The position numbers and the translations under genes are program-made. From Jejuia algarum (GTDB taxonomy: Bacteria; Bacteroidota; Bacteroidia; Flavobacteriales; Flavobacteriaceae): a stretch of 64,000 nt of DNA. Shown in pieces: positions 8,775 through 17,908 of the stretch (positions within the stretch are counted from its first letter, which is position 1; each line of letters starts with the position of its first letter). The notes under the pieces are model-generated. The model was not told where the DNA came from. It worked only from the letters and a program-made list of their open reading frames with translations, and searched no databases. Location: assembly GCA_947495775.1 (NCBI GenBank), contig CANMAQ010000008.1, forward strand, positions 124,001 to 188,000. Direction: 5' to 3'.

Positions 8775-10316
8775 CTAATCATCAAAACGTACCAAGTGGT
8801 ATTTTTTATCCTGGGCACCAATAAATCCAAAATAAATTTTGTTATGGTGTGTAAAGACATTTTTTAGTTTTACTAAATTTCTGTAGCGACTGGTCCTAGC
8901 TTCGTAAATATCATCCTCTGTTGTAAACTCCTCAGATTTTGTAGCACTTCTTTCTTCAAAAGCTTCCTCAAAAGCTTCAATTTTATCAAACACGTTGTCC
9001 AAAATATCCCCTTCTACATGTTCGAAATCATTATTAAACAAACAATCTATATGCGTCGACTTTGTTGAGCTATACCCTCCATAAGCATAAAAGGTAGGGT
9101 TAAAACTAATGCTTACTGCCCCCCCTATTGCTCCAATTGGCAAACCTCCAACAGGCAAGCCGCCAAAACCACCGCCACCTCTTTTTATTTCTATCTTACT
9201 CCCAAGGACAACTTTATAATTCTCGTTTTGTTTATAGGCAGAAATACCAACATCTCCTCTAGATATTTTTCTTAAAAACTTAGAAGTAGCCTCCATTTCT
9301 CTAGTCCTAGTTCCCGCTATAAAACCTGGACCTTCTTGAATTATAGGTGTGTTTTTAAACGTTATAGAATCCTCGTCTTTACTTAAAGCTATTTCTTTAA
9401 GTAAGCTATTCGATTTAAAATCTCTAATAGTGAATTTCATTTCACTAGACGCTACTTTAATCTGGAAAAGTTTGTCTTCATAAAGGTAAGAATTGTGATT
9501 CACAAACCCTTCTTTTTCCAACTTAGGCATTTTAAACGTTAGAGTATCTAAATGAAATTCGGGAAGCTTAATTTTTGCTATGGTCGTTTTACTTTTTTTA
9601 TGATCAAACGTAAAAACAAGCTCATCTTCTATTATATACAACTTATTAGGCTTCGATGTAATTTCAATTGCATTTGGCGCAGTGTTGTCCATTTTAATCA
9701 AAGACCCAGAGGAACCTATGCCTTTTGTCACTAAATGCTGATAGCTTGTTTTTAAGTACCCACTTGGCGATTTACTTTCTAAAAAATCAAACGTAAATGT
9801 TTTCGATTTCGAAAATGTCTGTTTTTCAAACGTGTAAAAATTAACTTCGTTTGAATATTTCATCGCACTGATAAGATAAAAAACACCCTTATGAGAAAAA
9901 CTCTCTACGTAAGCTTCTTTTTTAAATTTAAAATCCAATTCATTAACCACTGCTGTTTCTTTCGCAAAATCTATATGCAGCTCGCCATACTTTTTCTTGC
10001 TCGTATTGGTAAACAGCATGCTATAAGACCCATCCTTATGTATCTGATGGCCAATAAATTCCTTAAAAGCATTAGGCAAACTCTCTATAGACAGTTGCCC
10101 TATGGTTTCAAAATTAGGATTTAACAAATAGAGTTTTGACTGCCTCGCATCTTCGATGTACAACACTAAATCCCCCGTATCTTCATTGGAAATCGCTAAA
10201 GACTCTTTCTTATCAAAAAAAGTAGATTTATAATTCACAGGAAGTTCTAAAACCTCTTGCTGGGCGTAAAGCTTCCCTATAAAAAATACAACTATTACTA
10301 AAATATGCTTCTTCAT
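8775..10316 (-). CDS. Exported protein of unknown function with Gly-rich insert
   Basis: 513 residues with a Sec signal peptide (MKKHILVIVVFFIGKLYAQ). The body is beta-rich with many aromatic and Lys residues and no motif I recognise. About three quarters along lies a glycine/proline-rich stretch (RGGGGFGGLPVGGLPIGAIGG). An acidic Glu-rich helix follows (DKIEAFEEAFEERS), then a C-terminal LKNVFTHHNKIYFGFIGAQD that could be a last propeller blade. It ends 14 bp before metG begins reading in its own orientation upstream, so it may be cotranscribed behind metG. Confidence 0.75.
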   Translation of the reverse strand: MKKHILVIVVFFIGKLYAQQEVLELPVNYKSTFFDKKESLAISNEDTGDLVLYIEDARQSKLYLLNPNFETIGQLSIESLPNAFKEFIGHQIHKDGSYSMLFTNTSKKKYGELHIDFAKETAVVNELDFKFKKEAYVESFSHKGVFYLISAMKYSNEVNFYTFEKQTFSKSKTFTFDFLESKSPSGYLKTSYQHLVTKGIGSSGSLIKMDNTAPNAIEITSKPNKLYIIEDELVFTFDHKKSKTTIAKIKLPEFHLDTLTFKMPKLEKEGFVNHNSYLYEDKLFQIKVASSEMKFTIRDFKSNSLLKEIALSKDEDSITFKNTPIIQEGPGFIAGTRTREMEATSKFLRKISRGDVGISAYKQNENYKVVLGSKIEIKRGGGGFGGLPVGGLPIGAIGGAVSISFNPTFYAYGGYSSTKSTHIDCLFNNDFEHVEGDILDNVFDKIEAFEEAFEERSATKSEEFTTEDDIYEARTSRYRNLVKLKNVFTHHNKIYFGFIGAQDKKYHLVRFDD

Positions 10317-10330
10317 TTCTAATTTATATT

Positions 10331-12406
10331 TTAACTTACCTGTAATCCATTACCAATAACGGCCTCTTTAGGCGCGTCTGGATTTACAAAAACCAACTTC
10401 CCTTCTGGTGTCTCTGTCATGAGTATCATGCCCTGACTTTCCACACCTCTTAAAGCTCTAGGCGCTAAATTCACCAATACAGTAACCCGTTTACCAACCA
10501 CCTCTTCGGCAGTAAAGCTTTCTGCAATACCAGACACAATGGTGCGCGTATCCATACCTGTATCCACCTTCAGTTTTAATAATTTTTTAGTTTTAGGCAT
10601 TTTTTCAGCCTCTAAAATGGTCCCTACACGTATATCTAATTTCGTGAAATCTTCAAAAGTAATGGTATCTTTCTGTGGCTCTACTTTTGCATTTGCAGCT
10701 TCATTAGCCTTTTTACTGGCCTCTAACTTATCTAATTGTTTTTGAATGGTAGCGTCTTCAATTTTAGAAAACAATAATTCTGCTTTTCCTATTTGATGCT
10801 GTGCTGGCAGCAAAACATCTTGAGCTGAGACCTCTTGCCACGATACCGCAATTCCGGCCTCTGAAAGCTTAAGAATTGTCTTTAACTTTTCTGAAGTAAA
10901 TGGTAAAAAAGGCTCACTTAATGTTGCCAAAGCAGATGCTATTTGCAATGCAACATACATAATCGTTTTGGTACGTGCCTCATCTTCCTTTACAACTTTC
11001 CAAGGCTCTTCATCGGCAAGGTATTTATTTCCTAATCGTGCTAAATTCATTAATTCCTGACCTGCTTCTCTAAAACGGTAACGTTCTATAGAACTGGCAA
11101 TCACGTCTGGATAGGCTTTTACTGCTGCTAATGTTTCCGTATCAATAGTAAGGAAATTTTGTGCTTCAGGCACAATCCCATTGTAGTACTTATTAGTAAG
11201 CACCACGACTCTATTTATAAAATTCCCAAAAATAGCAACCAATTCGTTATTATTTCTGGCTTGAAAATCTTTCCATGTAAAATCATTATCCTTAGTTTCT
11301 GGCGCATTCGCATTTAAGGCATAACGCAACACATCCTGCTGGCCTGGAAATTCTTCTAAATAGTCGGGCAACCATACTGCCCAATTTTTAGACGTAGACA
11401 GTTTATTGCCTTCTAAATTTAAAAATTCGTTTGCAGGTACGTTTTCTGGTAAAATATAACTGCCTTCTGCTCTTAACATCGACGGGAATATGATACAGTG
11501 AAATACAATATTATCTTTACCTATAAAATGCACTAGTTTCGTCTCTTCATCTTTCCAATAAGGCTCCCAATCTTTACCTTCGCGTTCTGCCCATTCCTTC
11601 GTAGACGAGATGTAACCTATTGGCGCATCGAACCATACATAAAGCACTTTGCCTTCACCGCCTTCGGCTGGCACAGGAATACCCCAATCTAAATCTCGTG
11701 TAACAGCTCTAGGTCTTAATCCGTCATCTATCCATGATTTACATTGGCCGTAAACGTTAGATTTCCAATCTTTTTTATGCCCCTCTAAAATCCAAGATTT
11801 TAAAAAGTCTTCATGCTTATCTAAAGGCAAATACCAGTGTTTTGTTTCTTTAAGCGTGGGCGTGTTTCCTGTAATCGCCGATTTAGGATTAATTAAATCG
11901 GTTGCATTATGGCTTGTTCCACAACTTTCGCATTGGTCGCCATAACTTTCTTCATTACCACATTTCGGACATGTTCCTACCACAAAACGATCTGCCAAGA
12001 ACTGATTCGCTTCGGCATCATACAATTGTGCTGTGCGCTCTTCTACAAATTCGCCTTTAGCATCTAATGTTTTAAAAAAATCTGATGCGGTTTCATGATG
12101 AATCGGCGCCGAAGTTCTTGAATAATTATCATACGTAATTCCAAAATCTTCAAAAGACGTTTTAATTATAGCATGGTACTTATCTACAATATCTTGAGGA
12201 GAGACCCCTTCATTTTTAGCCTTTATGGTAATAGGCACGCCATGCTCATCACTTCCTCCTATAAAAGCAACATCATTGCCTGTTAATCGCAAATAACGTG
12301 CATAAATATCTGCTGGAACATACACACCTGCCAAATGTCCTATATGGATAGGGCCGTTAGTATAAGGTAATGCTGTAGTTATGGTATATCTTTTTGGTTT
12401 GCTCAT
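10331..12406 (-). CDS. metG: Methionine--tRNA ligase
   Basis: 691 residues, class I synthetase. The HIGH motif (residues 21-24), a zinc knuckle (CPKCGNEESYGDQCESCG, about 145-165), the KMSKS variant KLSTSK, and a C-terminal EMAP/Trbp111-like tRNA-binding domain (FTKLDIRVGTILEAEKMP onward, about 590-690) are all present. It charges tRNA-Met in the cytoplasm; the appended C-terminal domain promotes dimerisation and tRNA binding. A Lys/Ala-rich linker (KKANEAANAKVEPQ) joins core and appended domain. The start ATG at 12406 fits the usual N-terminus. Confidence 0.98.
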   Translation of the reverse strand: MSKPKRYTITTALPYTNGPIHIGHLAGVYVPADIYARYLRLTGNDVAFIGGSDEHGVPITIKAKNEGVSPQDIVDKYHAIIKTSFEDFGITYDNYSRTSAPIHHETASDFFKTLDAKGEFVEERTAQLYDAEANQFLADRFVVGTCPKCGNEESYGDQCESCGTSHNATDLINPKSAITGNTPTLKETKHWYLPLDKHEDFLKSWILEGHKKDWKSNVYGQCKSWIDDGLRPRAVTRDLDWGIPVPAEGGEGKVLYVWFDAPIGYISSTKEWAEREGKDWEPYWKDEETKLVHFIGKDNIVFHCIIFPSMLRAEGSYILPENVPANEFLNLEGNKLSTSKNWAVWLPDYLEEFPGQQDVLRYALNANAPETKDNDFTWKDFQARNNNELVAIFGNFINRVVVLTNKYYNGIVPEAQNFLTIDTETLAAVKAYPDVIASSIERYRFREAGQELMNLARLGNKYLADEEPWKVVKEDEARTKTIMYVALQIASALATLSEPFLPFTSEKLKTILKLSEAGIAVSWQEVSAQDVLLPAQHQIGKAELLFSKIEDATIQKQLDKLEASKKANEAANAKVEPQKDTITFEDFTKLDIRVGTILEAEKMPKTKKLLKLKVDTGMDTRTIVSGIAESFTAEEVVGKRVTVLVNLAPRALRGVESQGMILMTETPEGKLVFVNPDAPKEAVIGNGLQVS

Positions 12407-12469
12407 TGTATTGTATCTAATGCCAGATCGAACGCAGTAAAGACCCGTACGCTATAAGTCTAAAATATA

Positions 12470-12495
12470 AACCTCTCAACTGCGCTTGAGAGGTT
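12470..12495. repeat. Hairpin between metG and the S66 peptidase gene
   Basis: A perfect 10-bp inverted repeat (AACCTCTCAA / TTGAGAGGTT) with a 6-nt loop lies in the divergent intergenic region. There is no T run on either side, so it is not a typical terminator; it could be a leader structure of metG or an operator. Confidence 0.5.
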
Positions 12496-12571
12496 AATGT
12501 ATTGAAGTTTTTTCAGGATGTAAAAGTACACAATTTGAAAGCTATTTAGAAAAAAAATGTACTTTTACATT

Positions 12572-13585
12572 ATGCAGAAAACCCTAGTCATCTTACGCTT
12601 TTTTTGCGTTATATTTTGTTGTACGACAACCCATATAACGTCTCAAAACAACAGCTTAAAAACACTCACAAACACTTTGAAACAACCACCATATTTAAAA
12701 CCAGGAGACACTGTAGCTATTGTAGCTCCCGCTGGTATTTTAAAAAACAGAACTGCCGAAATTAACAAAGCTAAAGCCTTATTAAAAAGTTGGGGACTTC
12801 ACGCCGTAGTAGGAAAACATGTATTTTCACAAGGGCATCATTTTGCAGGAACAGACGGTGAACGCTGCGAAGATTTTCAAAATGCATTAGACAATCCTAA
12901 GATACGCGCCATTTGGTGTGCTCGAGGTGGTTACGGTAGCGCTCGAATTTTAGACCAATTAGACTGGACACACTTTAAACAACACCCCAAATGGATTATT
13001 GGCTATTCAGACATTACAGCACTACACAGTGAAGTCCACAATCTTGGCTTTCAATCCATACATGGTATGATGTGTACCAGTTTACAAGACGACAACGCAG
13101 CTATAGCAGAAACCATAGCGACGTTTAAATCTACACTTTTCGGCACACCTTTAAGTTACAAGCTCTCGGGTTCCAAATACAATGTAAGCGGTTCTACTTC
13201 TGGCCTGTTAATTGGGGGCAACCTCACCATACTACACACCATGCTTGGGTCTAAAACAAGTCTTGACACTTCCAATTGCATTCTATTTATAGAAGAGATT
13301 GGCGAATATAAGTACCATATAGACCGTATGCTAAGAAGCCTAAAACGTGCTGGCTATTTTGACAATTGCAAGGGACTTATTATTGGTGATATGACCAAAA
13401 TAAAAAAGAACACCACGCCTTGGGGCAGTTCTATAGAGCAACTAATTCTAGATGTGCTTTCTGGTTATGATTTCCCCATAGCATTTCATATGAAAGCTGG
13501 ACATGAAAAAGACAACCGCGCTTTGGTTTTTGGCAAACACATTGAACTTAAGGTAAGCGCTTCACATTCTGAAATTAATTTTTAA
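12572..13585 (+). CDS. S66 family LD-carboxypeptidase
   Basis: 338 residues from ATG 12572; an in-frame ATG at 12557 adds MYFYI ahead of what looks like a complete signal peptide (MQKTLVILRFFCVIFC). The S66 triad is visible: Ser146 in IGYSDITALH, Glu in FIEEIGEYKYHIDRML, and His in KAGHEKDNRAL. LdcA-type enzymes cleave the terminal D-Ala from tetrapeptide stems during murein recycling; the related MccF branch cleaves other substrates. An export signal suggests periplasmic action, whereas E. coli LdcA is cytoplasmic. Confidence 0.9.
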   Translation: MQKTLVILRFFCVIFCCTTTHITSQNNSLKTLTNTLKQPPYLKPGDTVAIVAPAGILKNRTAEINKAKALLKSWGLHAVVGKHVFSQGHHFAGTDGERCEDFQNALDNPKIRAIWCARGGYGSARILDQLDWTHFKQHPKWIIGYSDITALHSEVHNLGFQSIHGMMCTSLQDDNAAIAETIATFKSTLFGTPLSYKLSGSKYNVSGSTSGLLIGGNLTILHTMLGSKTSLDTSNCILFIEEIGEYKYHIDRMLRSLKRAGYFDNCKGLIIGDMTKIKKNTTPWGSSIEQLILDVLSGYDFPIAFHMKAGHEKDNRALVFGKHIELKVSASHSEINF

Positions 13586-14110
13586 GTAATCTAATTCTGT
13601 AACATGTAACCTCAACATCTTCTACGAAATTTTAATTAAATTCCACTTTTTTACTTCATTATTTTAAAAAAAAGTTATTTTTTGAATTAAACCACAAGAA
13701 TTACCAGCTTATCGATAGCTAATGACGTATCGTCTAAATTCTCATAAAAACTATTGACATCCGTTCTATATTTGTAACAGTACCAACAGCGAGTACCAGT
13801 TCTAATACAAAATGAGCATTCCATTTTAGAACGTTTAAATAGCTGAAAAGCATACAAAAAAATAAAATTGCATGCTGCACATGTAGCATAAACCACATGC
13901 AGATTGAAAAAAAATCACAAAATTTGTAAGGAATTGAAAACGCAAGCTACTAAGAAGGAAATTATAAGAACACTCTCACAAGAAACAACGTTTAGATAAC
14001 GGAAACTTGTAGCTAAAATATAAATAAATTACTATTGCTGTCAACAATCAATCTCTCAAAACCAACCAAATTTTTGGTTGGTTTTTTTTTAGAATACATC
14101 CAAATTAAAC
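13586..14110. other. 525-bp gap with possible small RNA
   Basis: No convincing protein gene. It holds a TATATTTG element at 13767-13774 on the plus strand, a bulged stem near 13870-13905 (CTGcaCATGT / ACATGCAG), and a strong plus-strand terminator at 14059-14090 with no plus-strand gene immediately upstream. Either a ~310-nt small RNA or a long 3' UTR of the S66 gene would explain this. Confidence 0.35.
14059..14090 (+). terminator. Strong terminator, mainly plus strand
   Basis: An 8-bp perfect stem (AACCAACC / GGTTGGTT) is followed by ten T on the plus strand. A shorter T run on the minus strand may also let it serve the DUF1569 gene that ends at 14111. Confidence 0.8.
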
Positions 14111-14563
14111 TTAAACACCAAACTGTTTTAAATGGTGATCTAGATGCTTATAAAACATATTATTCCATTCTTGTTTGGTTAGTTTACCAAAAGAATGTGA
14201 AGCCCTACCATCAAAATGACTCGCTCCTAGGTTTTGAGTTTTCTTAATATAAGCAATTAAACGCGCTTTTTCTGACTGAAAATTTTTAGCGTCTGCTATG
14301 ATAAATTGTGGTGCTGTCCTGCTGTTTTTTTGATAAGGTTTATCGTTAACTACTGTAGATTTTACGAACAATTTCAACATGAGTTTTGTAAATGCATTTG
14401 GTTTAGGATGCTTATCTTCAAAAGCCATTTCGTACGTTACGTTACAATGAGCTAACATTTGATCGGGACCCATTGTACCCCACTGCGGCCTACTAGAAGC
14501 TTCCAGCGCATTAATTCTATCTACAACAACGTTCGTTTCTTTTAAATCGAAAATGTTTTTCAT
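14111..14563 (-). CDS. DUF1569 (DinB-like) protein
   Basis: 150 residues of the DUF1569 branch of the DinB/YfiT-like four-helix fold. Recognisable motifs are GTMGPDQMLAHC near residue 30 and the C-terminal WNNMFYKHLDHHLKQFGV, whose histidines correspond to the metal-binding positions of the fold. Many relatives are thiol transferases, but the activity here is unknown. Monocistronic. Confidence 0.85.
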   Translation of the reverse strand: MKNIFDLKETNVVVDRINALEASSRPQWGTMGPDQMLAHCNVTYEMAFEDKHPKPNAFTKLMLKLFVKSTVVNDKPYQKNSRTAPQFIIADAKNFQSEKARLIAYIKKTQNLGASHFDGRASHSFGKLTKQEWNNMFYKHLDHHLKQFGV

Positions 14564-14724
14564 ATTTTAATTTAAGTGTTAATTAAACTTAGGCATAACA
14601 ATGTATTCATTTTACGGCAATCTTAAAAGAAATTAAAACACTATGTAGCAGCAAAATACACGCAACAATAGTATTTGAATCAAAACTTGATTTGATACCA
14701 TTAACAACACCAAGTCATCTTCTT

Positions 14725-14732
14725 TAATTTTG
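14725..14732 (+). promoter_or_regulatory. -7 promoter element of the small membrane protein gene
   Basis: TAATTTTG fits TAnnTTTG exactly. It ends one base before an ATG at 14734, which would give an impossibly short leader, so translation more likely starts at the in-frame ATG at 14758. Confidence 0.55.
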
Positions 14733-14757
14733 AATGGAACCCGAAAACAAAAATAAT

Positions 14758-14922
14758 ATGAACAACAAGAAAAAAGAATTCGAATTTATTAAAGAAAGTA
14801 ATAGCGACAAAGGCAATTACGTATTCCAGAACGATACCACCACAAAAACAGGTGCATATATCATTGCTGCAGTTTTAGTAGGACTCATTGTAGCTGTTGC
14901 CATATCTGGAGTTTTTATGTAA
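14758..14922 (+). CDS. Small single-span membrane protein
   Basis: 54 residues. A charged Lys/Glu-rich N-terminal half is followed by one C-terminal transmembrane helix (AYIIAAVLVGLIVAVAISG), giving an N-in topology. The start at 14758 is preferred over the in-frame ATG at 14734 because the latter abuts the promoter element. No family is recognised. It converges on the DnaJ-domain gene with a 10-bp gap. Confidence 0.65.
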   Translation: MNNKKKEFEFIKESNSDKGNYVFQNDTTTKTGAYIIAAVLVGLIVAVAISGVFM

Positions 14923-14932
14923 TTAGACGCTT

Positions 14933-15703
14933 CTAAAAGCGCAACTCCTTTTGAAGCTGCTCGTAGGCCTCTTGTACTTGTCGAAATTTTTCTTCAGCGC
15001 CTTTTTGATGTTCTTTTCCTAAATGTATAACGCGGTCTGGGTGGTATTTTTTCGCCATTTTTCTATAGGCACGTTTTATAGCGTCGACGCTAGCATCTTT
15101 AGATATCTCAAGAATTTTATAGGCATTATCTGTACTATTATAGAACATTGCTTTTATACTCTCATAGTCTTTAGTACTAATCCCTAAGTACCCAGCAATA
15201 GTATAAATTTGCTGCACCTCATCCTTAGTCACAGTACCATCAGCTTTAGCAATACCAAAGAGAAAATGCATGAGTTGTAAACGGGAGGCATGATCCATCA
15301 TTTGTTTAATTTGCAAACACACAGGTCTTACAGATACCTGCTGTTTACTGATGCCCTTAAATAATTTAAATGCCCGATTAGCGCGCTCTTTACCATACAT
15401 GCTCACAAACTGTTCTCGTACAAAATCCAACTCTCTTTGGTCTTGCACACCATCTGCTTTAATAACAACCGATGCCAACACTAAGAGACTTACTTCAAAA
15501 TCGCCAGATTGCGTTTGTGGCTGCTCCCCATGTGCCGCTCTTTCCGTAGAACGGCTTCGAGTACCGCGGTCTCCTAAAAGCTTCTTTTCTTTCCCATCAA
15601 CCATTGAGTCGATGATGCTTCCTATTGCCAAACCAACTATGGCGCCTATTGGTCCTCCAAAAGACCAACCTAAAGCACCGCCTATCCACTTTGAAATACT
15701 CAT
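14933..15703 (-). CDS. DjlA-like TerB/DnaJ-domain protein
   Basis: 256 residues. It has an N-terminal glycine-rich hydrophobic segment (GGALGWSFGGPIGAIVGLAIG), then a TerB-like helical domain (about 70-180, with acidic AKADGTVTKDE), and a C-terminal J-domain with an intact HPD motif (KKYHPDRV). This matches DjlA/TerB-DnaJ co-chaperones that stimulate DnaK ATPase at the membrane. It is the last ordinary gene before the left repeat array. Confidence 0.9.
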   Translation of the reverse strand: MSISKWIGGALGWSFGGPIGAIVGLAIGSIIDSMVDGKEKKLLGDRGTRSRSTERAAHGEQPQTQSGDFEVSLLVLASVVIKADGVQDQRELDFVREQFVSMYGKERANRAFKLFKGISKQQVSVRPVCLQIKQMMDHASRLQLMHFLFGIAKADGTVTKDEVQQIYTIAGYLGISTKDYESIKAMFYNSTDNAYKILEISKDASVDAIKRAYRKMAKKYHPDRVIHLGKEHQKGAEEKFRQVQEAYEQLQKELRF

Positions 15704-15837
15704 AATTATCTTAGATTATTTTTAACGTTCAAACCTACATATAAATTACTGTTTTTAAAAGTAGTAATTTACAAATACTTTACCTTCCTATGCATAGCAT
15801 TTATACTTTTAATTTCTCAGAAAGATAAAACAGTCTC

Positions 15838-17070
15838 ACCAAAAAAACAGGATTAGACCTCTATAAAAGCCAATTCTAAAGGTTCCCTCTATAAAGAGAG
15901 GAATTAGGGGGGTGTAAAAAGCTATCTTTATTATTTAACCCCAAAACACCTCCCTTATTCCCTCCTTATTAGGAGGGACACACTCTTGCGCTGATAAGAA
16001 TAAAAAATACAAACCTTATAAAGCTAAAACTAACAAATACAGTGAATTCTAAAGACCACCAAAAACAGGATTAGACCTCTATAAAAGCAAATTCTAAAGT
16101 CCCCTCTACAAAGAGGGGATTAGGGGTGTGTAAAAAGCTATCTCTATTATTTAACCCAAAAACACCTCCCTTATTCCCTCCTTATTAGGAGGGACATACT
16201 CTTACGTTGTTAATGGCAAGAAAATAACAAGTCTTGTAAAACTAAAATAATAAATACAACTAATTCTAAAGTCTTCCAAAAAATAGAAATAGACCTCTAT
16301 AAAAGCAAATTTTAAAGTCCCCTCTATAAAGAGGGGATTAGGGGTGTGTAAAAAGCTATCTCTATTATTTAACCCCAAAACACCTCCCTTATTCCCTCCT
16401 TATTAGGAGGGACACACTCTTGCACTGATAAGAACAAAAAATGCAAACCTTATAAAGCTAAAACTAACAAATACAGCGAATTCTAAAGCCCACCAAAAAA
16501 CAGGATTAGACCTGTGTAAAAGCCAATTCTAAAGGTTCCCTCTATAAAGAGGGGATTAGGGGTGTAAAAAGTCTATCTTTATTATTTAACCCAAAAACAC
16601 CTCCCTTATTCCCTCCTTATTAGGAGGGACACACTCTTGCGCTGATAAGAATAAAAAATACAAACCTTATAAAGCTAAAACTAACAAATACAGCGAATTC
16701 TAAAGCACACCAAAAACAGGATTAAACCTGTGTAAAAGCCAATTCTAAAGGCCCCTCTACAAAGAGGGGATTAGGGGTGTGTAAAAGGCTATCTTTATTA
16801 TTTAACCCTAAAACACCTCCCTTATTCCCTCCTTCTTAGGAGGGACATACTCTTGCACTGATAAGAACAAAAAATGCAAACCCTATAAAGCTAAAACTAA
16901 CAAATACAGCGAATTCTAAAGACCACCAAAAAAACAGGATTAGACCTCTATAAAAGTAAATTCTAAAGTCCCCTCTATAAAGAGGGGATTAGGGGTGTGT
17001 AAAAAGCTATCTCTATTATTTAATCCCAAAAACACCTCCCTTATTCCCTCTTTATAGAGGGGACATTTTT
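15838..17070. repeat. Left array: six ~217-bp tandem REP-like units
   Basis: Six tandem units begin at 15848, 16066, 16284, 16501, 16717 and 16935 (anchor CAGGATTAGACC or its variant), giving periods of 216-218 bp. Each unit has two hairpins: CCCCTCT-ATAA-AGAGGGG and, about 60 bp later, CCCTCCT-TATT-AGGAGGG. The outer sequences GGATTAGGGGTGTG and ACACCTCCCTTATTCC pair imperfectly with each other, so each unit can fold into a branched palindrome. The two arms resemble the BIME arrangement of REP elements. The last unit ends in a variant second hairpin (CCCTCTTTATAGAGGGG) and runs into a truncated lipoprotein gene. No coding potential. Confidence 0.92.
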
Positions 17071-17198
17071 AAATTAAACCCTTTTTTCAAAATAGAATCT
17101 GCGGAAAAAGGCACACGTATTTCTGATAAATCAAATTCACCTTTGAAAGAACAGGATATAGAAAAAAATATGAGTAATTGAATAAATAATATTTTCAT
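17052..17198 (-). pseudogene. Lipoprotein gene truncated by the left repeat array
   Basis: An ATG at 17198 opens a 48-codon frame with a clear lipoprotein signal (lipobox ISC-S, Cys16) and a mature start containing FDLSEI, like the NTLDLSK and FDLSQI starts of the other island lipoproteins. After about 44 codons the frame runs straight into the last array palindrome and stops there at TAA 17052-17054. This appears to be the 5' remnant of another family member whose 3' part was lost at the array boundary. Confidence 0.65.
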
Positions 17199-17234
17199 TT
17201 CGTAATCTTTTTAATGTTTTGAAATATATGAGTT

Positions 17235-17342
17235 CTACAAAAATCTATTTTCAAGAAGGTCAAGCCCCAAATATTTAGATGCGGTTACTGTGGTATCGTC
17301 TAAATTAAGCCATGTGGCTTTTACTGTGGGTGGCGGGGGCAT
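17235..17342 (-). CDS. 35-codon ORF, possible gene remnant
   Basis: It begins 29 bp after the stop of the 168-aa gene (ATG 17342) and reads MPPPPTVKATWLNLDD followed by TVTASKYLG. The composition is protein-like rather than random, but it is short and matches nothing I know. It is most likely a fragment of a larger displaced gene. Confidence 0.3.
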   Translation of the reverse strand: MPPPPTVKATWLNLDDTTVTASKYLGLDLLENRFL

Positions 17343-17371
17343 TTCAAAACAACAATACAGCACCTAATTTA

Positions 17372-17878
17372 CTAGTCATACAAATCCTCGCCAGGCTCTG
17401 GTAAATTACGATCTAGCCAAGTGGTATTCGCTTCGAAAAACTGATTAATTATAGCCTCGGTCTGCACTTTATCAACACCCTTAACGTGTGAAAAGAAATC
17501 CGTTTTTAGTTTTTCATCTGCACCGCCAAACAGGCGATACAAAGCATTTGTTTTTACCTTTTTAGGACGTTTATAAACTAAGGAAAACCGAAGATCGTCT
17601 TCTACATAGTCATCATTTGTTGTGTAGTTAGGCACAATAAGAAGTACAACTTCGTTTTTATTCTTATCTAAATACTCGTAAGATAAAAACCAAAAATCAT
17701 TTTCGACCATTTTCTTATTTAAAGTAGCATCCCCATTGTGATACAAAAAACTATCGCGTACATTTTGATACCAAGGTATCGCATTAAAAGCATCCAATGC
17801 CTCTGCTTTACTGTACAACTTTACCTCCTGCTCTTCTGGCATGTAAGGATCTTGAAAAACGTATTTTAACTGATGCAT
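17372..17878 (-). CDS. Unknown 168-aa T6SS-island protein
   Basis: 168 residues, acidic, no signal peptide or membrane segment, many aromatic residues, ending PEPGEDLYD. No family recognised. It lies 30 bp downstream of the 258-aa gene and is probably cotranscribed. The same gene pair existed further up the island: the first codons of a second copy (HQLKYVF) survive just downstream of the paralogous 260-aa gene (about 19969-19994), with the ATG mutated. The conserved pairing suggests the two products work together, for example as effector partner, adaptor or immunity factor; this is inference from context. Confidence 0.6.
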   Translation of the reverse strand: MHQLKYVFQDPYMPEEQEVKLYSKAEALDAFNAIPWYQNVRDSFLYHNGDATLNKKMVENDFWFLSYEYLDKNKNEVVLLIVPNYTTNDDYVEDDLRFSLVYKRPKKVKTNALYRLFGGADEKLKTDFFSHVKGVDKVQTEAIINQFFEANTTWLDRNLPEPGEDLYD

Positions 17879-17908
17879 CCTTAATTTATTTACAGATATA
17901 ACTTGATG

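Noticed and set aside
12407..12556. Riboswitch or T-box controlling metG
   Set aside because: Only one short hairpin is present and no known riboswitch core is recognisable in the 150 bp.
13687..13896. 69-codon minus-strand frame with several Cys in the 13.6-14.1 kb gap
   Set aside because: Composition is erratic, there is no promoter or start context, and it lies antisense to a region better explained by a small RNA or 3' UTR.
15838..17070. CRISPR array
   Set aside because: The repeated units are about 217 bp without short repeat/unique spacer alternation, and there are no cas genes nearby.
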